A stretch of DNA of 64,000 nt from Blattabacterium cuenoti (lineage in GTDB: Bacteria > Bacteroidota > Bacteroidia > Flavobacteriales > Blattabacteriaceae), in the NCBI RefSeq assembly GCF_014252015.1, contig NZ_CP059206.1, positions 248,001-312,000 on the forward strand. The letters are read 5' to 3'. The notes below the pieces were generated by a model. It was not told the DNA's origin, searched no databases, and saw nothing but the letters and a program-made list of their open reading frames with translations. A program made the position numbers and the translations under genes. This document shows, in pieces, positions 28,068-36,809 of the stretch; within the stretch, counting starts at the first letter, position 1, and each line of letters starts with the position of its first letter.

Positions 28068-28709
28068 TAAAATTTGATTGAGTGCTTTTTTCTTCCAAAT
28101 AAAAAATCCTACTATAGCCAATAGAACAAGAATTATAAATAAAATTCCTGTCAATACCAAACCCTTAAAAAAATAAAGAGGAACGGAAATTCCGTTTCCA
28201 ATTATCCAAAATATCCAATTTTCTACTTTTTTCATAGCCATTTGATACATTCCGGAAAAATAAATACCCGTTGTAAGTACATCCATCCAATCAAAATGAG
28301 ATTGAAGTTTTCCATAAAAAAAATAAATCATCATACTGAAAATACAAGAGAATATAAATAAAATAAAAGTGTAAAAATAATCTTTTTTATTGCAAAAAGT
28401 AATAGGTATTTTTTGATTTTTATCCTTTTTATACATCCATGCATACCATCCATAAAAGCTCATCAACGTGTAATACAAATTAATAATAAAATCTCCATAA
28501 AGAGAAGTTATAAAAGTTAAATAACTATATATGGTAGTGCTGACTATTCCTATTGGATATACCCATATATTATTTTTTTGAGCAAAAAAAACACTAAATA
28601 TTGTAAATGCTACAGCTGTAAATTCTAAAATTATGTGAAAAAAACTATTATTATAATAATAGGGAGATAAAATATGATCTATCCAATCATTCATCAGATT
28701 CATATTCAT
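28062..28709 (-). CDS. pnuC: Nicotinamide riboside transporter PnuC
   Basis: A 215-residue membrane protein with about seven hydrophobic helices and the PnuC pattern LEFTAVAFTIFSVFFAQKNNIW (described at about 28-49), YPIGIVSTTIYSY, LYGDFIINLYYTLMSFYGWYAW (about 70-91). It should import nicotinamide riboside for NAD synthesis, a plausible dependency on the host. Its start overlaps the phosphopantetheinyl transferase stop by 4 bases (ATGA); its end overlaps hisS by 6 bases. Confidence 0.88.
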   Translation of the reverse strand: MNMNLMNDWIDHILSPYYYNNSFFHIILEFTAVAFTIFSVFFAQKNNIWVYPIGIVSTTIYSYLTFITSLYGDFIINLYYTLMSFYGWYAWMYKKDKNQKIPITFCNKKDYFYTFILFIFSCIFSMMIYFFYGKLQSHFDWMDVLTTGIYFSGMYQMAMKKVENWIFWIIGNGISVPLYFFKGLVLTGILFIILVLLAIVGFFIWKKKALNQILS

Positions 28710-29341
28710 TTGTCTATAATATAAACTAAATAATATTTTTCTATTTTTCTATAGAAAGCAGAAAACCGCTTACTATAGGAATTTTTTATAATCCAGCATG
28801 ATACACAAGAATTCTTTTGAAGGCAAAAAGGAGAAACTTTATAATGATCTAAAAAACTATAGAAAATTCCTCCTTCTAGTTTATACAAACTTTCTTTAAT
28901 TCCCCATATAATATGTAGATAATCTTCTTCATAATTTGTATGAATAAAAAGAGATTCATCATCTCTAATAAATTTTTTCTTTATTTTCACTATTTTTTTA
29001 TCTTTTCGTAATTTTTCTATGTCTATTCCTATATGATAAGAACTTATAGCTATGGCTATTTTTTCAAAAGAATGACTTAAAGAAATATGTTTTCCTTCAG
29101 GATAAAGAAAAGGTTTTCTTTTTTCATCATAAAAAATATTCATTTTTATGCCTATATATTTCAAAGCATAACGTATCCCTAAAAATTCTCTTTTTCGTTT
29201 TTCTGATAATGATAAAAAAAACATCTTATCCTTATCTGAAAGAAAAAGTTTTCTTAAAAACATAGTGTTAAAAAAATGTTTCCATTTAAAAACTATGATT
29301 ATCGTATGATAGTTACGAAACTTATAGGTCCCAAAATTCAT
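28706..29341 (-). CDS. 4'-phosphopantetheinyl transferase superfamily protein
   Basis: A 211-residue protein with the Sfp/AcpS signature: HISLSHSFEKIAIAIS (about 86-101), IGIDIEKLR (Mg-binding Asp/Glu, about 104-112) and WGIKESLYKLEG (about 147-158). It moves phosphopantetheine from CoA to the acyl carrier protein needed by fatty acid enzymes such as the FabI encoded at 59852. I keep the ATG at 29341 because the residues before an internal ATG (29263) resemble the N-terminus I recall in flavobacterial members. Divergent from mrp. Confidence 0.85.
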   Translation of the reverse strand: MNFGTYKFRNYHTIIIVFKWKHFFNTMFLRKLFLSDKDKMFFLSLSEKRKREFLGIRYALKYIGIKMNIFYDEKRKPFLYPEGKHISLSHSFEKIAIAISSYHIGIDIEKLRKDKKIVKIKKKFIRDDESLFIHTNYEEDYLHIIWGIKESLYKLEGGIFYSFLDHYKVSPFCLQKNSCVSCWIIKNSYSKRFSAFYRKIEKYYLVYIIDK

Positions 29342-29428
29342 TTTTTTAACACTCTATTTTTATTTTATAATTTCTTTAAATCTAACCATTTTTTTTTGTA
29401 CTATTGCGAATATATGATGTATGTATAT

Positions 29429-30451
29429 ATGAAAAAAAAAATTGAAAAAGCGTTAGAAAATGTTTTTATTGTTGATAATAAAAATATTGTTGAATCTGGT
29501 TTGGTAAAAAAAATAGATTTATTAAATAATAAAATAACAATCTATTTGAGTTTATCCAATCCTGCTATGCATATAAAAAATAAACTCATCAAAGATATTA
29601 CCAATTCTATAAAAAATAAAAATATTTCAGATACAATACGCATAAAAATAGAAGTAAAATCAGATAAAGATAAAAAAATAGAACCTGTAATAAAAAACAT
29701 AATAGCTATAGCTTCTGGAAAAGGAGGTGTTGGAAAATCCACAATAGCAACAAATATAGCTGTTTCTTTAGTTAAAATGGGTTTTCATGTTGGATTATTA
29801 GATGCGGATATTTATGGTCCTTCTATTCCATTAATGTTTAATATTAATATTGAAGAAAAACCTGTTAATTTACAACATAAAAATGGGATTATGAATCCTA
29901 TTACTAGTTATGGGGTAAAAATTTTATCTATAGGTTTTTTTTCAAAATATGGACAGGCTATTGTTTGGAGAGGGCCCATGGTCACTAAAGTTTTGAGACA
30001 ATTTATGCATGAAACAAATTGGGGAAATTTAGATTTTTTAATTGTAGATTTGCCACCAGGAACAGGGGATATTCATCTATCTCTTTTGCAAGAAATTCCA
30101 TTAAAAGGAATCGTTATAGTAAGCACATCTCAAAAAATAGCCTTATCGGATGTAAATAGGTCTGTAGGAATGTTTCGTATTCAATCTATTTATGTTCCCA
30201 TACTTGGAATTATAGAAAATATGTCTTATGTTCTTTCAAAGAAAACTAAAGAAAAATGCTATTTTTTTGGAAAAAATGGAGTATTAAATTTTTCCAAAGA
30301 AATGAATATTTTTTTTCTTGGAGAAATTCCTATGTTACAAAAAATACGAGAATATTCAGATTTAGGAATTCCTATTGTTCTAAAAAACGAATATATTAGA
30401 AATATTTTTCTAAACATTACGAAAAATATTATCAATCAATTGCATGAATGA
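29429..30451 (+). CDS. mrp: Mrp/ApbC iron-sulfur carrier P-loop ATPase
   Basis: I start at the ATG at 29429 (340 residues); frames reaching further back to 29276 would overlap the divergent gene. Residues about 1-90 are a MIP18/DUF59-like domain. The deviant Walker A GKGGVGKSTIATNIA lies near 104-118, LDADIYGPSIP near 133, and LIVDLPPGTGDIHLSL near 205. The family CxxC cluster-binding motif near the C-terminus is not visible: only one Cys occurs in the corresponding segment (KEKCYFFG). It probably helps assemble Fe-S clusters. Confidence 0.9.
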   Translation: MKKKIEKALENVFIVDNKNIVESGLVKKIDLLNNKITIYLSLSNPAMHIKNKLIKDITNSIKNKNISDTIRIKIEVKSDKDKKIEPVIKNIIAIASGKGGVGKSTIATNIAVSLVKMGFHVGLLDADIYGPSIPLMFNINIEEKPVNLQHKNGIMNPITSYGVKILSIGFFSKYGQAIVWRGPMVTKVLRQFMHETNWGNLDFLIVDLPPGTGDIHLSLLQEIPLKGIVIVSTSQKIALSDVNRSVGMFRIQSIYVPILGIIENMSYVLSKKTKEKCYFFGKNGVLNFSKEMNIFFLGEIPMLQKIREYSDLGIPIVLKNEYIRNIFLNITKNIINQLHE

Positions 30452-30461
30452 ATATTTATTG

Positions 30462-31268
30462 TTATAAACAAAGTTTTATAAATTCTTTTATTATTAATAT
30501 TAGAAGAGATATAGATTTTTCTATTTCTTGACAAAATGGCTTTAAAAATTCATCTGAATTATATCCCTTATCCTTAGGTTTTTCATATAATCCCATTACA
30601 ATAGATATAGCAAAAACTCGTAAATTCATACATCTGGCTGTTATGACATCTTTTACTATATTCATGCCTACACAGTCCCCTCCCATAGATCGTATCATAG
30701 CATACTCTGCATAGGTTTTATAATTAGGATAAGGAGAAGCAACATATACTCCTTTCTGAATAATGATATTATGATTCATCGCAATATTTTCTGCAATTTC
30801 TATCATTTTTTTATCATATGGTTCTATAATTTCAAAAAATCTATTTTTTATAAATTCTTTTATATTAGGACTTTCTGGAAAAAAATTAATATGATCTTTA
30901 ACCAACATAACATCTCCCATTTTGTAGTTTGGATTCACCCCACCAGAAATATTAATCAATATTAATTTATCTATTCCTATATTTTTACACAATACAATAG
31001 GGAAATTGTTGGTTTTACTTTTTTCATAAAAAGGTTCTATTAAAAAAACTACATTTTTATCTTCTATTTTACCGAATAAAAATTTTCCATATAAATTATT
31101 TTTTGAAAAAATAGGTATTTCTTCATAAGAAATGCATATAGGATTTTTTATTTCCTCTATCAGTTTATCGAATTGACTTCCTAATAATAAAATTCCAAAA
31201 TCAGGTTTTTCTTTGATTTTGTTTTGTATGTATTGTTTTGATTTTTCTAAAGTCATAGTCATTGACAT
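30462..31268 (-). CDS. Purine nucleoside phosphorylase-like protein with eroded active site
   Basis: A 268-residue frame matching type I purine nucleoside phosphorylases: a Gly-Ser loop (30-31), ISGGVNPNYKMGDVML (about 107-122), DHINFFPESP, and MGGDCVGMNIVKDVITAR (about 195-212). Yet conserved catalytic motifs are changed: the phosphate/nucleoside motif GRFHxYEG is replaced by EPFYEKSK (78-85), the GPxFET motif holding the purine-site Glu by SPYPNY (178-183), and the ITN motif by IVMG (223-226). The frame is intact and full length. It may have a changed ligand or be an early-stage pseudogene. A G-rich tract lies in its leader. Convergent with mrp, 10 bases apart. Confidence 0.75.
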   Translation of the reverse strand: MSMTMTLEKSKQYIQNKIKEKPDFGILLLGSQFDKLIEEIKNPICISYEEIPIFSKNNLYGKFLFGKIEDKNVVFLIEPFYEKSKTNNFPIVLCKNIGIDKLILINISGGVNPNYKMGDVMLVKDHINFFPESPNIKEFIKNRFFEIIEPYDKKMIEIAENIAMNHNIIIQKGVYVASPYPNYKTYAEYAMIRSMGGDCVGMNIVKDVITARCMNLRVFAISIVMGLYEKPKDKGYNSDEFLKPFCQEIEKSISLLILIIKEFIKLCL

Positions 31269-31329
31269 AAATTCAAGTTTTTATCAAATTACACTAACCC
31301 CCCACCCCAATTAAAAGGTAAAAATAAAA

Positions 31330-31337
31330 CAAAGGTA
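31330..31337 (-). promoter_or_regulatory. Candidate -7 box for the purine nucleoside phosphorylase-like gene
   Basis: Minus strand TACCTTTG (TAnnTTTG), about 60 bases before the start at 31268. The same 8-mer occurs before der and lysS. No obvious -33 TTTG. Confidence 0.45.
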
Positions 31338-31381
31338 AATTGTTTCATTATTTATTTTTTTATCATTTGATTCATTTTGAC

Positions 31382-32404
31382 TTATTGTATGACATTTACT
31401 TCTCTTGATAAAGGAATACCGAACTTTTTTTTTATATTTTTCGTTATTGTTTCTGAAAAAGAATATATTTCCATTCCAGTAGCTTTTCCATAATTTACTA
31501 AAATGATAGGTTTTTTTTTATATATTCCTACATTTCCAATTTTTTTTCTTTTCCATCCTATATTTTCAATTAATGAGTTAGCAGATAGTCTAATTTGATT
31601 ATTAGAAATGTTATAGCCTGTAATAGTAGGATGTTTATATTTTAGTTTATTAAAATCCAATATCCCTACTACAGGATTGATAAAAAAACTACCAGCATTT
31701 CCAATTTTTTTTGGATTAGGAAGTTTTCTATGTCTAATATTAAAAATAGCCTGACTTAAATCATTAATAGTAGGCATTTTAATATTCATATTTTCCAATT
31801 CTTTTTGAATTTCCACATAAGATGTATTTAATTGTTTATATTTCTTTCTTAAAAGAAAAAAAACAGATAAAATTATAAATTTATTTATACAATGAGGATG
31901 TTTAAAGAAAGAATCACGATATTTTAGTTGACATTCTTCAAGTGTAAATTCTCTTATTTTTCTATTATATGTTTCATATGCTTGTACTTTTATCAAAGTA
32001 TCTTTTACTTCTGTTCCATATGCTCCAATGTTTTGAATAGGGGCAGCCCCAACTGTACCAGGAATAAATGATAAATTTTCTAAACCACCAAATCCTTTTT
32101 TGATCGTCCAGTTTACAAATTCATTCCAATTTTCTCCAGCAAAAGCTTGAACAATAACTTGATAATCATTTTCTTGAATGACTTTTTTTCCTTTAATACC
32201 CATTTTCATTACTAGTCCCGGATAATAATTCTTTAAAAAAAGAATATTACTTCCATTTCCTAAAAAAAGTTTTGGAATAGATGGATATATATTCAAAATT
32301 TTTTGAATTTCTTCTATTCTTTTCACTTTTACAAAATAACGAGCATAAACATTTATTCCAAATGTATTAAATTTTTTGAGAGAAAAGTTTTGTTTAATGA
32401 ACAT
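31382..32404 (-). CDS. murB: UDP-N-acetylenolpyruvoylglucosamine reductase
   Basis: A 340-residue type I MurB: NFSLKKFNTFGI start, LGNGSNILF (FAD-binding, about 47-55), GGLENLSFIPGTVGAAPIQNIGAYG (about 107-131, FAD-binding), YRDSFFK, and NAGSFFINPV with the catalytic Ser (about 229-238), plus a C-terminal domain ending in the conserved Glu-containing EVNVIQ. It reduces enolpyruvyl-UDP-GlcNAc to UDP-MurNAc. A 58-bp tandem duplication covers its first codons and upstream region. Confidence 0.95.
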   Translation of the reverse strand: MFIKQNFSLKKFNTFGINVYARYFVKVKRIEEIQKILNIYPSIPKLFLGNGSNILFLKNYYPGLVMKMGIKGKKVIQENDYQVIVQAFAGENWNEFVNWTIKKGFGGLENLSFIPGTVGAAPIQNIGAYGTEVKDTLIKVQAYETYNRKIREFTLEECQLKYRDSFFKHPHCINKFIILSVFFLLRKKYKQLNTSYVEIQKELENMNIKMPTINDLSQAIFNIRHRKLPNPKKIGNAGSFFINPVVGILDFNKLKYKHPTITGYNISNNQIRLSANSLIENIGWKRKKIGNVGIYKKKPIILVNYGKATGMEIYSFSETITKNIKKKFGIPLSREVNVIQ

Positions 32405-32499
32405 GTAAAAAATATTTCATAAATACATAAATACAATTTTGAAAGTTTTGTTTAATGAACATGTAAAAAATATTTCATAAATACATAAATACAATTTTG
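32384..32499. repeat. 58-bp perfect tandem duplication at the murB start
   Basis: Positions 32384-32441 and 32442-32499 are identical. The unit holds the first seven codons of murB with its ATG and about 37 bases upstream. Since 58 is not a multiple of 3, the extra ATG (32462) reads a different frame: a 22-codon stub that ends at 32394, overlapping the true start at 32404. Confidence 0.92.
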
Positions 32500-32564
32500 T
32501 ATGTAAATATTGTATGATTAAATTTATCCGTAGTAAAAGTAAAAATATAAAATTATTATTCTTT

Positions 32565-32828
32565 ATGAAAAAAGGAGGAAGTTTTTTTTGGGGAGTTATT
32601 CTAGGAACCATAGCTGGTTTAATAGTGAGTGTGATATTAGCTCCAAAAAAAGAGGATAAAATCAAAAATATACTAGAAAAAAAAACAGAAGAACTCAGAG
32701 ATAACTTACAGGAAATTGGTAAAAAAATTGGAAAAAAAGTGCATAAAATTAAATCAAATTTTGAAGCTAAGTGGAAAAAAAATAAAATAGAAAAAATGGA
32801 TCAAGTAGAAGATGAATTAGGAACTTAA
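32565..32828 (+). CDS. YtxH domain small membrane protein
   Basis: An 87-residue protein starting at the ATG at 32565: one glycine-rich hydrophobic segment (about 5-25: SFFWGVILGTIAGLIVSVIL) and LAPKKEDKI, then a highly charged, probably coiled-coil tail. This is the YtxH pattern of small stress-linked envelope proteins of unknown mechanism. An earlier ATG at 32514 would add 17 basic residues and reach closer to the duplicated murB leader; I prefer the shorter form. First of three plus-strand genes with the holin-like protein and rlmB. Confidence 0.7.
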   Translation: MKKGGSFFWGVILGTIAGLIVSVILAPKKEDKIKNILEKKTEELRDNLQEIGKKIGKKVHKIKSNFEAKWKKNKIEKMDQVEDELGT

Positions 32829-32861
32829 AACTTAATATAATAAGTTATTTATTGTTTTAAA

Positions 32862-33185
32862 ATGTTCATTTTTATTAGAAATTTTATTCATAAGAAATGG
32901 TGTATTTTTAGAAATGAAGTCATTAAAATATTGATTTCCATTATGACAGAGGTTTTTTTGAATTTTTTATTATTGATATTTTGCATTATTATTTTTTTTT
33001 TAGTCAGCCTTTCTTTATGCTTTTTTCTTTCTTTTTATTTTGGAAATTATGTTATAGGATTTGGAATTCTAACTATTTTATATTTGATAATTTTTATTAT
33101 CATATTTTTTTTTGGTAGAAATATGACACGATTTCTTATAAAAAATTTATTGAATAAATCTTTTATTAAAATTTTTGATAAATAA
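32862..33185 (+). CDS. Holin-like small membrane protein
   Basis: A 107-residue protein with a basic N-terminus and two long hydrophobic helices (about 28-58 and 62-88). In flavobacteria, as recalled, a phage-holin-superfamily-like (DUF1469-type) protein commonly follows a YtxH protein, which fits here, but nothing in the sequence shows holin function. The length, topology and placement 6 bases before rlmB are the only evidence. A T10 run is present around 32991-33001. Confidence 0.55.
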   Translation: MFIFIRNFIHKKWCIFRNEVIKILISIMTEVFLNFLLLIFCIIIFFLVSLSLCFFLSFYFGNYVIGFGILTILYLIIFIIIFFFGRNMTRFLIKNLLNKSFIKIFDK

Positions 33186-33191
33186 TCTATT

Positions 33192-33935
33192 ATGAAAAAA
33201 TTAGAAATTGTTTATGGAATACATCCATTGATAGAAGCAATTCTAGCTAAAAAAACTATTAGAAAGATTTTTTTTCAAATAGGATCAAAACAAGAATCAA
33301 ATGCTTACAAAAAATTAATAAATCTTTCCAAAAAAGAGCATATTCCAATTCAAACCGTTTCAAAACAAAAATTTTATCAATTGAAAAATAAAAATCATCA
33401 AGGAGTTTTTTCTATTCTTTCTCCTATAGAAACTTATCATATAGAAGATTTGCTTCCTATATTTTATGAAAAAGGGAAAAATCCACTTTTGATCATTTTA
33501 GATAGGATTACAGATGTAAGAAATTTTGGATCTATAATACGTACTGCTGCATGTGCAGGAGCAGATGCTATCATTATTCCAAAAAAAGATACAGCGATGA
33601 TTGGGTCCGATTCTATAAAAACTTCTTCAGGTGCTTTATTTAAAGTTCCAATATGTCAAGAAAAAAATATATTGAACACAATAGAATTTTTGATAAACTC
33701 TGGATTGAAAATCGTTTCTGCTACAGAAAAATCCAATATATATTGGTACAATATTGATTTTTCAGGTCCAACAGCTTTAATATTAGGAAATGAAGAAAAA
33801 GGAATTTCTTACAAATATTTAAAAATTTCCTGCGAAAAAGCAAAAATTCCAGCAATGAAAGGAATATCGTCTTTAAACGTGTCTGTAGCTTGTGGCATTA
33901 TTTTATATGAGATTTTTAGACAAAGAAAAATATAA
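33192..33935 (+). CDS. rlmB: 23S rRNA (guanosine2251-2'-O)-methyltransferase family (TrmH/RlmB)
   Basis: A 247-residue SPOUT methyltransferase: N-terminal RNA-binding domain (VYGIHPLIEAI at the start) then the catalytic domain with motif 1 DRITDVRNFGSIIRTAAC (about 106-123), motif 2 LILGNEEKGIS (about 196-206) and motif 3 SLNVSVACGIILYE (about 227-240). It modifies 23S rRNA; specificity for G2251 is by family, not proven here. Ends 2 bases before convergent pheS. Confidence 0.9.
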   Translation: MKKLEIVYGIHPLIEAILAKKTIRKIFFQIGSKQESNAYKKLINLSKKEHIPIQTVSKQKFYQLKNKNHQGVFSILSPIETYHIEDLLPIFYEKGKNPLLIILDRITDVRNFGSIIRTAACAGADAIIIPKKDTAMIGSDSIKTSSGALFKVPICQEKNILNTIEFLINSGLKIVSATEKSNIYWYNIDFSGPTALILGNEEKGISYKYLKISCEKAKIPAMKGISSLNVSVACGIILYEIFRQRKI

Positions 33936-33937
33936 AT

Positions 33938-34924
33938 CTAAAACTCGCTTTTAAATTGTCTTAAAAAACGAATATCATTATCAAAATAAATTCTAATATC
34001 TTTTATTTGATAAATTATTAGAGCTAAACGTTCAATTCCCAATCCAAAAGCAAATCCAGAATAAATTTCTGAATCAATATTTACGTTTTCCAAAACTTGT
34101 GGATCTATCATTCCACAGCCCATGATTTCTAACCATTCACCATTACAATATATATCTACTTCAGCACTCGGCTCTGTGAATGGAAAATAAGAAGGACGGA
34201 ATCTGATTTTTACTTCTCCAAAAAAAGAAGTAATCAAATAATGAATCGTTTGTTTTAAATCTGAAAAAGAAACTTTTTGATCTATATAAAATCCTTCCGC
34301 TTGATGAAACATGAAATTGGAACGTGATGATATGGTTTCATTTCTATATACCTTTCCTATAGATAATACACGAAAAGGCGGACTATGTTTTTTCATATAC
34401 CGTATTTGTACAGAGGAAGTATGTGTACGTAATAAAATATCTGGATTTTTGCACAAAAAAAATGTATCCTGCATATCTCTAGATGGATGAAATATAGGAA
34501 TATTTAAAGCCGTAAAGTTATGCCAATCATCCTCTATTTCAGGTCCATCTACATAAGTAAATCCAATTTTGATAAAAATATCTATGATTCTATTTCTTAT
34601 AATAGACAGGGGATGTATGGATCCTATTTCTATAGATTTTCCCGGTATAGTAGGATCTAATTTTAGTACTTTTTCATTTTTTTGAATATCATTTTTTGAG
34701 TTAAAAATCTTTATTTTATTTTGAACTTCTTTTTTTAAATCATTAATAATTTTTCCATAAATTTTTCTTTTACAAATAGTAATTTTTTTTAACTCTTTAA
34801 ATAAAATTGTTACAATTCCTTTTTTTTTACCTAAAAATTTAATTCTGAATGTTTCTAAATCATTATATGTTTTAATGTGAAAACATTTTATTTCTTTTTT
34901 AATATTTTCTATTTCTTTGTCCAT
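33938..34924 (-). CDS. pheS: Phenylalanine--tRNA ligase alpha subunit
   Basis: I start at the ATG at 34924 (328 residues, [12 protein letters not shown]), which resembles family N-termini; an ATG at 34954 would add ten residues overlapping the upstream gene. Class II core: the N-terminal coiled coil, [41 protein letters not shown] (about 158-181), [10 protein letters not shown] (motif 2 region), [10 protein letters not shown] and [14 protein letters not shown] (motif 3, about 296-309). The beta subunit is not in the window. Ends 2 bases from rlmB. Confidence 0.95.
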   Translation of the reverse strand: MDKEIENIKKEIKCFHIKTYNDLETFRIKFLGKKKGIVTILFKELKKITICKRKIYGKIINDLKKEVQNKIKIFNSKNDIQKNEKVLKLDPTIPGKSIEIGSIHPLSIIRNRIIDIFIKIGFTYVDGPEIEDDWHNFTALNIPIFHPSRDMQDTFFLCKNPDILLRTHTSSVQIRYMKKHSPPFRVLSIGKVYRNETISSRSNFMFHQAEGFYIDQKVSFSDLKQTIHYLITSFFGEVKIRFRPSYFPFTEPSAEVDIYCNGEWLEIMGCGMIDPQVLENVNIDSEIYSGFAFGLGIERLALIIYQIKDIRIYFDNDIRFLRQFKSEF

Positions 34925-34931
34925 ATTTAAT

Positions 34932-35294
34932 TTATTCAATAATATTTTCTTCATTCATATAACGAATAATAGCTTTTTTAATTAAGAATAATTGTTCTTC
35001 TTGGTTAAAAGGAATCTTATTTTTCAATATATAATGAGGCCATCCTTCCTTATCTTTTCCAATAAACAAATAATAACCAAAAGGTTCTAGTATTCTACAT
35101 ATTGCAATATGTAGAATGTTGATTTTATCTTCTCTATTTAAAAATTGATTCTTACCTTTTCCTAATTCTTGAATTCCTATTAGATAAATAATTCCAATTA
35201 TATCAATTTTTCCTTCTATAGAAAAATTATTTTGTATATATGACATGACTTTATTCCATTTGATATGAAATTGTTGCATAAATTTTTTTTCCAT
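34932..35294 (-). CDS. Conserved hypothetical protein of Bacteroidetes
   Basis: A 120-residue acidic/basic soluble protein without signal peptide or membrane segment. The part [32 protein letters not shown] (about 85-110 by position) resembles, from memory, a family of unknown function found beside pheS/cvpA in flavobacteria. No catalytic motif can be named. It is just upstream of pheS on the same strand and starts 35 bases from the divergent cvpA gene. Confidence 0.6.
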   Translation of the reverse strand: MEKKFMQQFHIKWNKVMSYIQNNFSIEGKIDIIGIIYLIGIQELGKGKNQFLNREDKINILHIAICRILEPFGYYLFIGKDKEGWPHYILKNKIPFNQEEQLFLIKKAIIRYMNEENIIE

Positions 35295-35329
35295 TTTATT
35301 TAGTATATAGTATATATAAAAAAATAGTT

Positions 35330-35839
35330 ATGTTAGATATAATTATTATAATTTTAGTCTTATATGGTGGATACCATGGATATAAAAAAGGATTAATTTC
35401 TCAATTATTCATATTTATGATATTTTTTATATTGATTTTCAAAGGTTTTTATGTTTATGATTTTGTAAAAGAAATCTTCAAAGAAGTCAATATAGTAAGC
35501 CAAAAATCCTATATTTTTATAATTTATTCTTTAATAATTTCTCTAATTTCTATTATTTTTTTAGCTTTTATAGCTAAAAAAATAATAGAAATTATAATGA
35601 TAATCACATGGATGAAACCCCTAGATAGATTAGGAGGTGTAATATTAGGTATGATTAAATATTTTTTTTTTCTTTCAATATGTATTCTTTTTCTAAAAGA
35701 AGCAAATGAAAAAGTAGATCTCTTTCCTTATAACTTTTTTAAAAATTCCTTTGAAAAAGAATTTCAATTTTTTTTCTATAAAAAAGGATCTTTATTGAAT
35801 AAATTGAAAGAATTGTATTTTAAATTTTATGAATTTTAA
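35330..35839 (+). CDS. CvpA family membrane protein
   Basis: A 169-residue protein with the CvpA pattern: DIIIIILVLYGGYHGYKKGLI start (about 3-23) and four hydrophobic helices, followed by MKPLDRLGGVILGMIKYFFFLS (about 96-117), the family hallmark in the third/fourth helix. CvpA was named for colicin V production, but its wider role is envelope-related and unclear. Overlaps the next gene by 11 bases. Confidence 0.8.
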   Translation: MLDIIIIILVLYGGYHGYKKGLISQLFIFMIFFILIFKGFYVYDFVKEIFKEVNIVSQKSYIFIIYSLIISLISIIFLAFIAKKIIEIIMIITWMKPLDRLGGVILGMIKYFFFLSICILFLKEANEKVDLFPYNFFKNSFEKEFQFFFYKKGSLLNKLKELYFKFYEF

Positions 35840-36809
35840 AAAAAAGATTTTTTCTATATTATCAAAAAAAGAATTTGATAATTTGACATGGGATATATTC
35901 CATTATCAAATTAAAAATAACAAAATTTATAAAAATTATCTAAAATTTTTAGATGTAGATCCATTTAAAATAAAAAATATTTCTAAAATTCCTTTTTTAC
36001 CTATTTCTTTTTTTAAAACGCATCGTATTTGTAGTAGTAGGTGTTACGATGTCATTTTTAACAGCAGTGGAACTACTGGGATCAAAAGTAAACATTATGT
36101 AAAAAACTTAAATGTATATATTGATAGTATTAGAAAGGGTTTTGAGTTTTTTTATGGTCCAATAGAAAAATTTAAGTTCTTAGGATTTTTTCCTACAAAT
36201 AGAAAAGATTCTTCTTTAATTTATATGATAAAATATTTTATACAAAAAACCTGTGAAAATGGAAGTCATTTTGTGCCTTATACTTCTTATCAAGATGTAC
36301 GTATTGTTCCTGCTCAAAATGATAAAAATATTTTAATTTTCGGACTAAGTTTTTCTTTATTGGATTTTATAGAAAAAAATAATCATATGAAACAAAATGA
36401 ACATCAAAACAAAGTCATTATTATGGAAACAGGAGGAATGAAGGGAATAAGAAAAGAAATCATTAGAGAAGAATTACACAATATTTTAAAAAATTTTTTT
36501 TGTGTAAAGGAAATTCATTCGGAATATGGAATGACAGAATTGCTTTCTCAAGCATATGCAAAAAAAAATGGGATATTTCAATGTCCTCCTTGGATGAAAA
36601 TATATATAAGAGATCCGGAAGATCCTTTTATACATGTAGATAATAATAAAATAGGAGGGATTGATATTATAGATTTATCGAATTATTTATCTTGTCCTTT
36701 TATTTCTACCGAAGATCTAGGAAAAAAAATCAATGATAATGAATTCGAAGTATTAGGAAGAATAGATTTTTCAGACATGCGAGGATGTAATCTCATGACT
36801 ATTTATTAG
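35829..36809 (+). CDS. LuxE-like acyl-protein synthetase/acyltransferase
   Basis: A 326-residue protein of the LuxE/phenylacetate-CoA ligase-like adenylating group: NSSGTTGIKSKHYV (about 78-91) is the glycine/serine nucleotide-binding loop, and EYGMTELLSQAY (about 235-246) matches the adenylate-forming enzyme motif. Flavobacteria often encode one beside cvpA-type genes. It may activate fatty acids for transfer, but no luciferase genes or fatty acid reductase are near. Stop shares the TTAG overlap with the convergent PiT gene. Confidence 0.75.
   Translation: MNFKKKIFSILSKKEFDNLTWDIFHYQIKNNKIYKNYLKFLDVDPFKIKNISKIPFLPISFFKTHRICSSRCYDVIFNSSGTTGIKSKHYVKNLNVYIDSIRKGFEFFYGPIEKFKFLGFFPTNRKDSSLIYMIKYFIQKTCENGSHFVPYTSYQDVRIVPAQNDKNILIFGLSFSLLDFIEKNNHMKQNEHQNKVIIMETGGMKGIRKEIIREELHNILKNFFCVKEIHSEYGMTELLSQAYAKKNGIFQCPPWMKIYIRDPEDPFIHVDNNKIGGIDIIDLSNYLSCPFISTEDLGKKINDNEFEVLGRIDFSDMRGCNLMTIY

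Noticed and set aside
32384..32499. Possible CRISPR-like repeat
   Set aside because: Only two directly adjacent copies with no spacers, and no cas genes in the window.
32417..32665. 82-residue minus-strand frame upstream of murB
   Set aside because: It spans the 58-bp duplication and the start of the divergent YtxH gene; it has no recognisable domain.
35829..36809. Luminescence or fatty acid reductase system suggested by the LuxE-like gene
   Set aside because: No luxA, B, C or D-type genes are nearby, and LuxE-like proteins occur widely outside luminescent bacteria.
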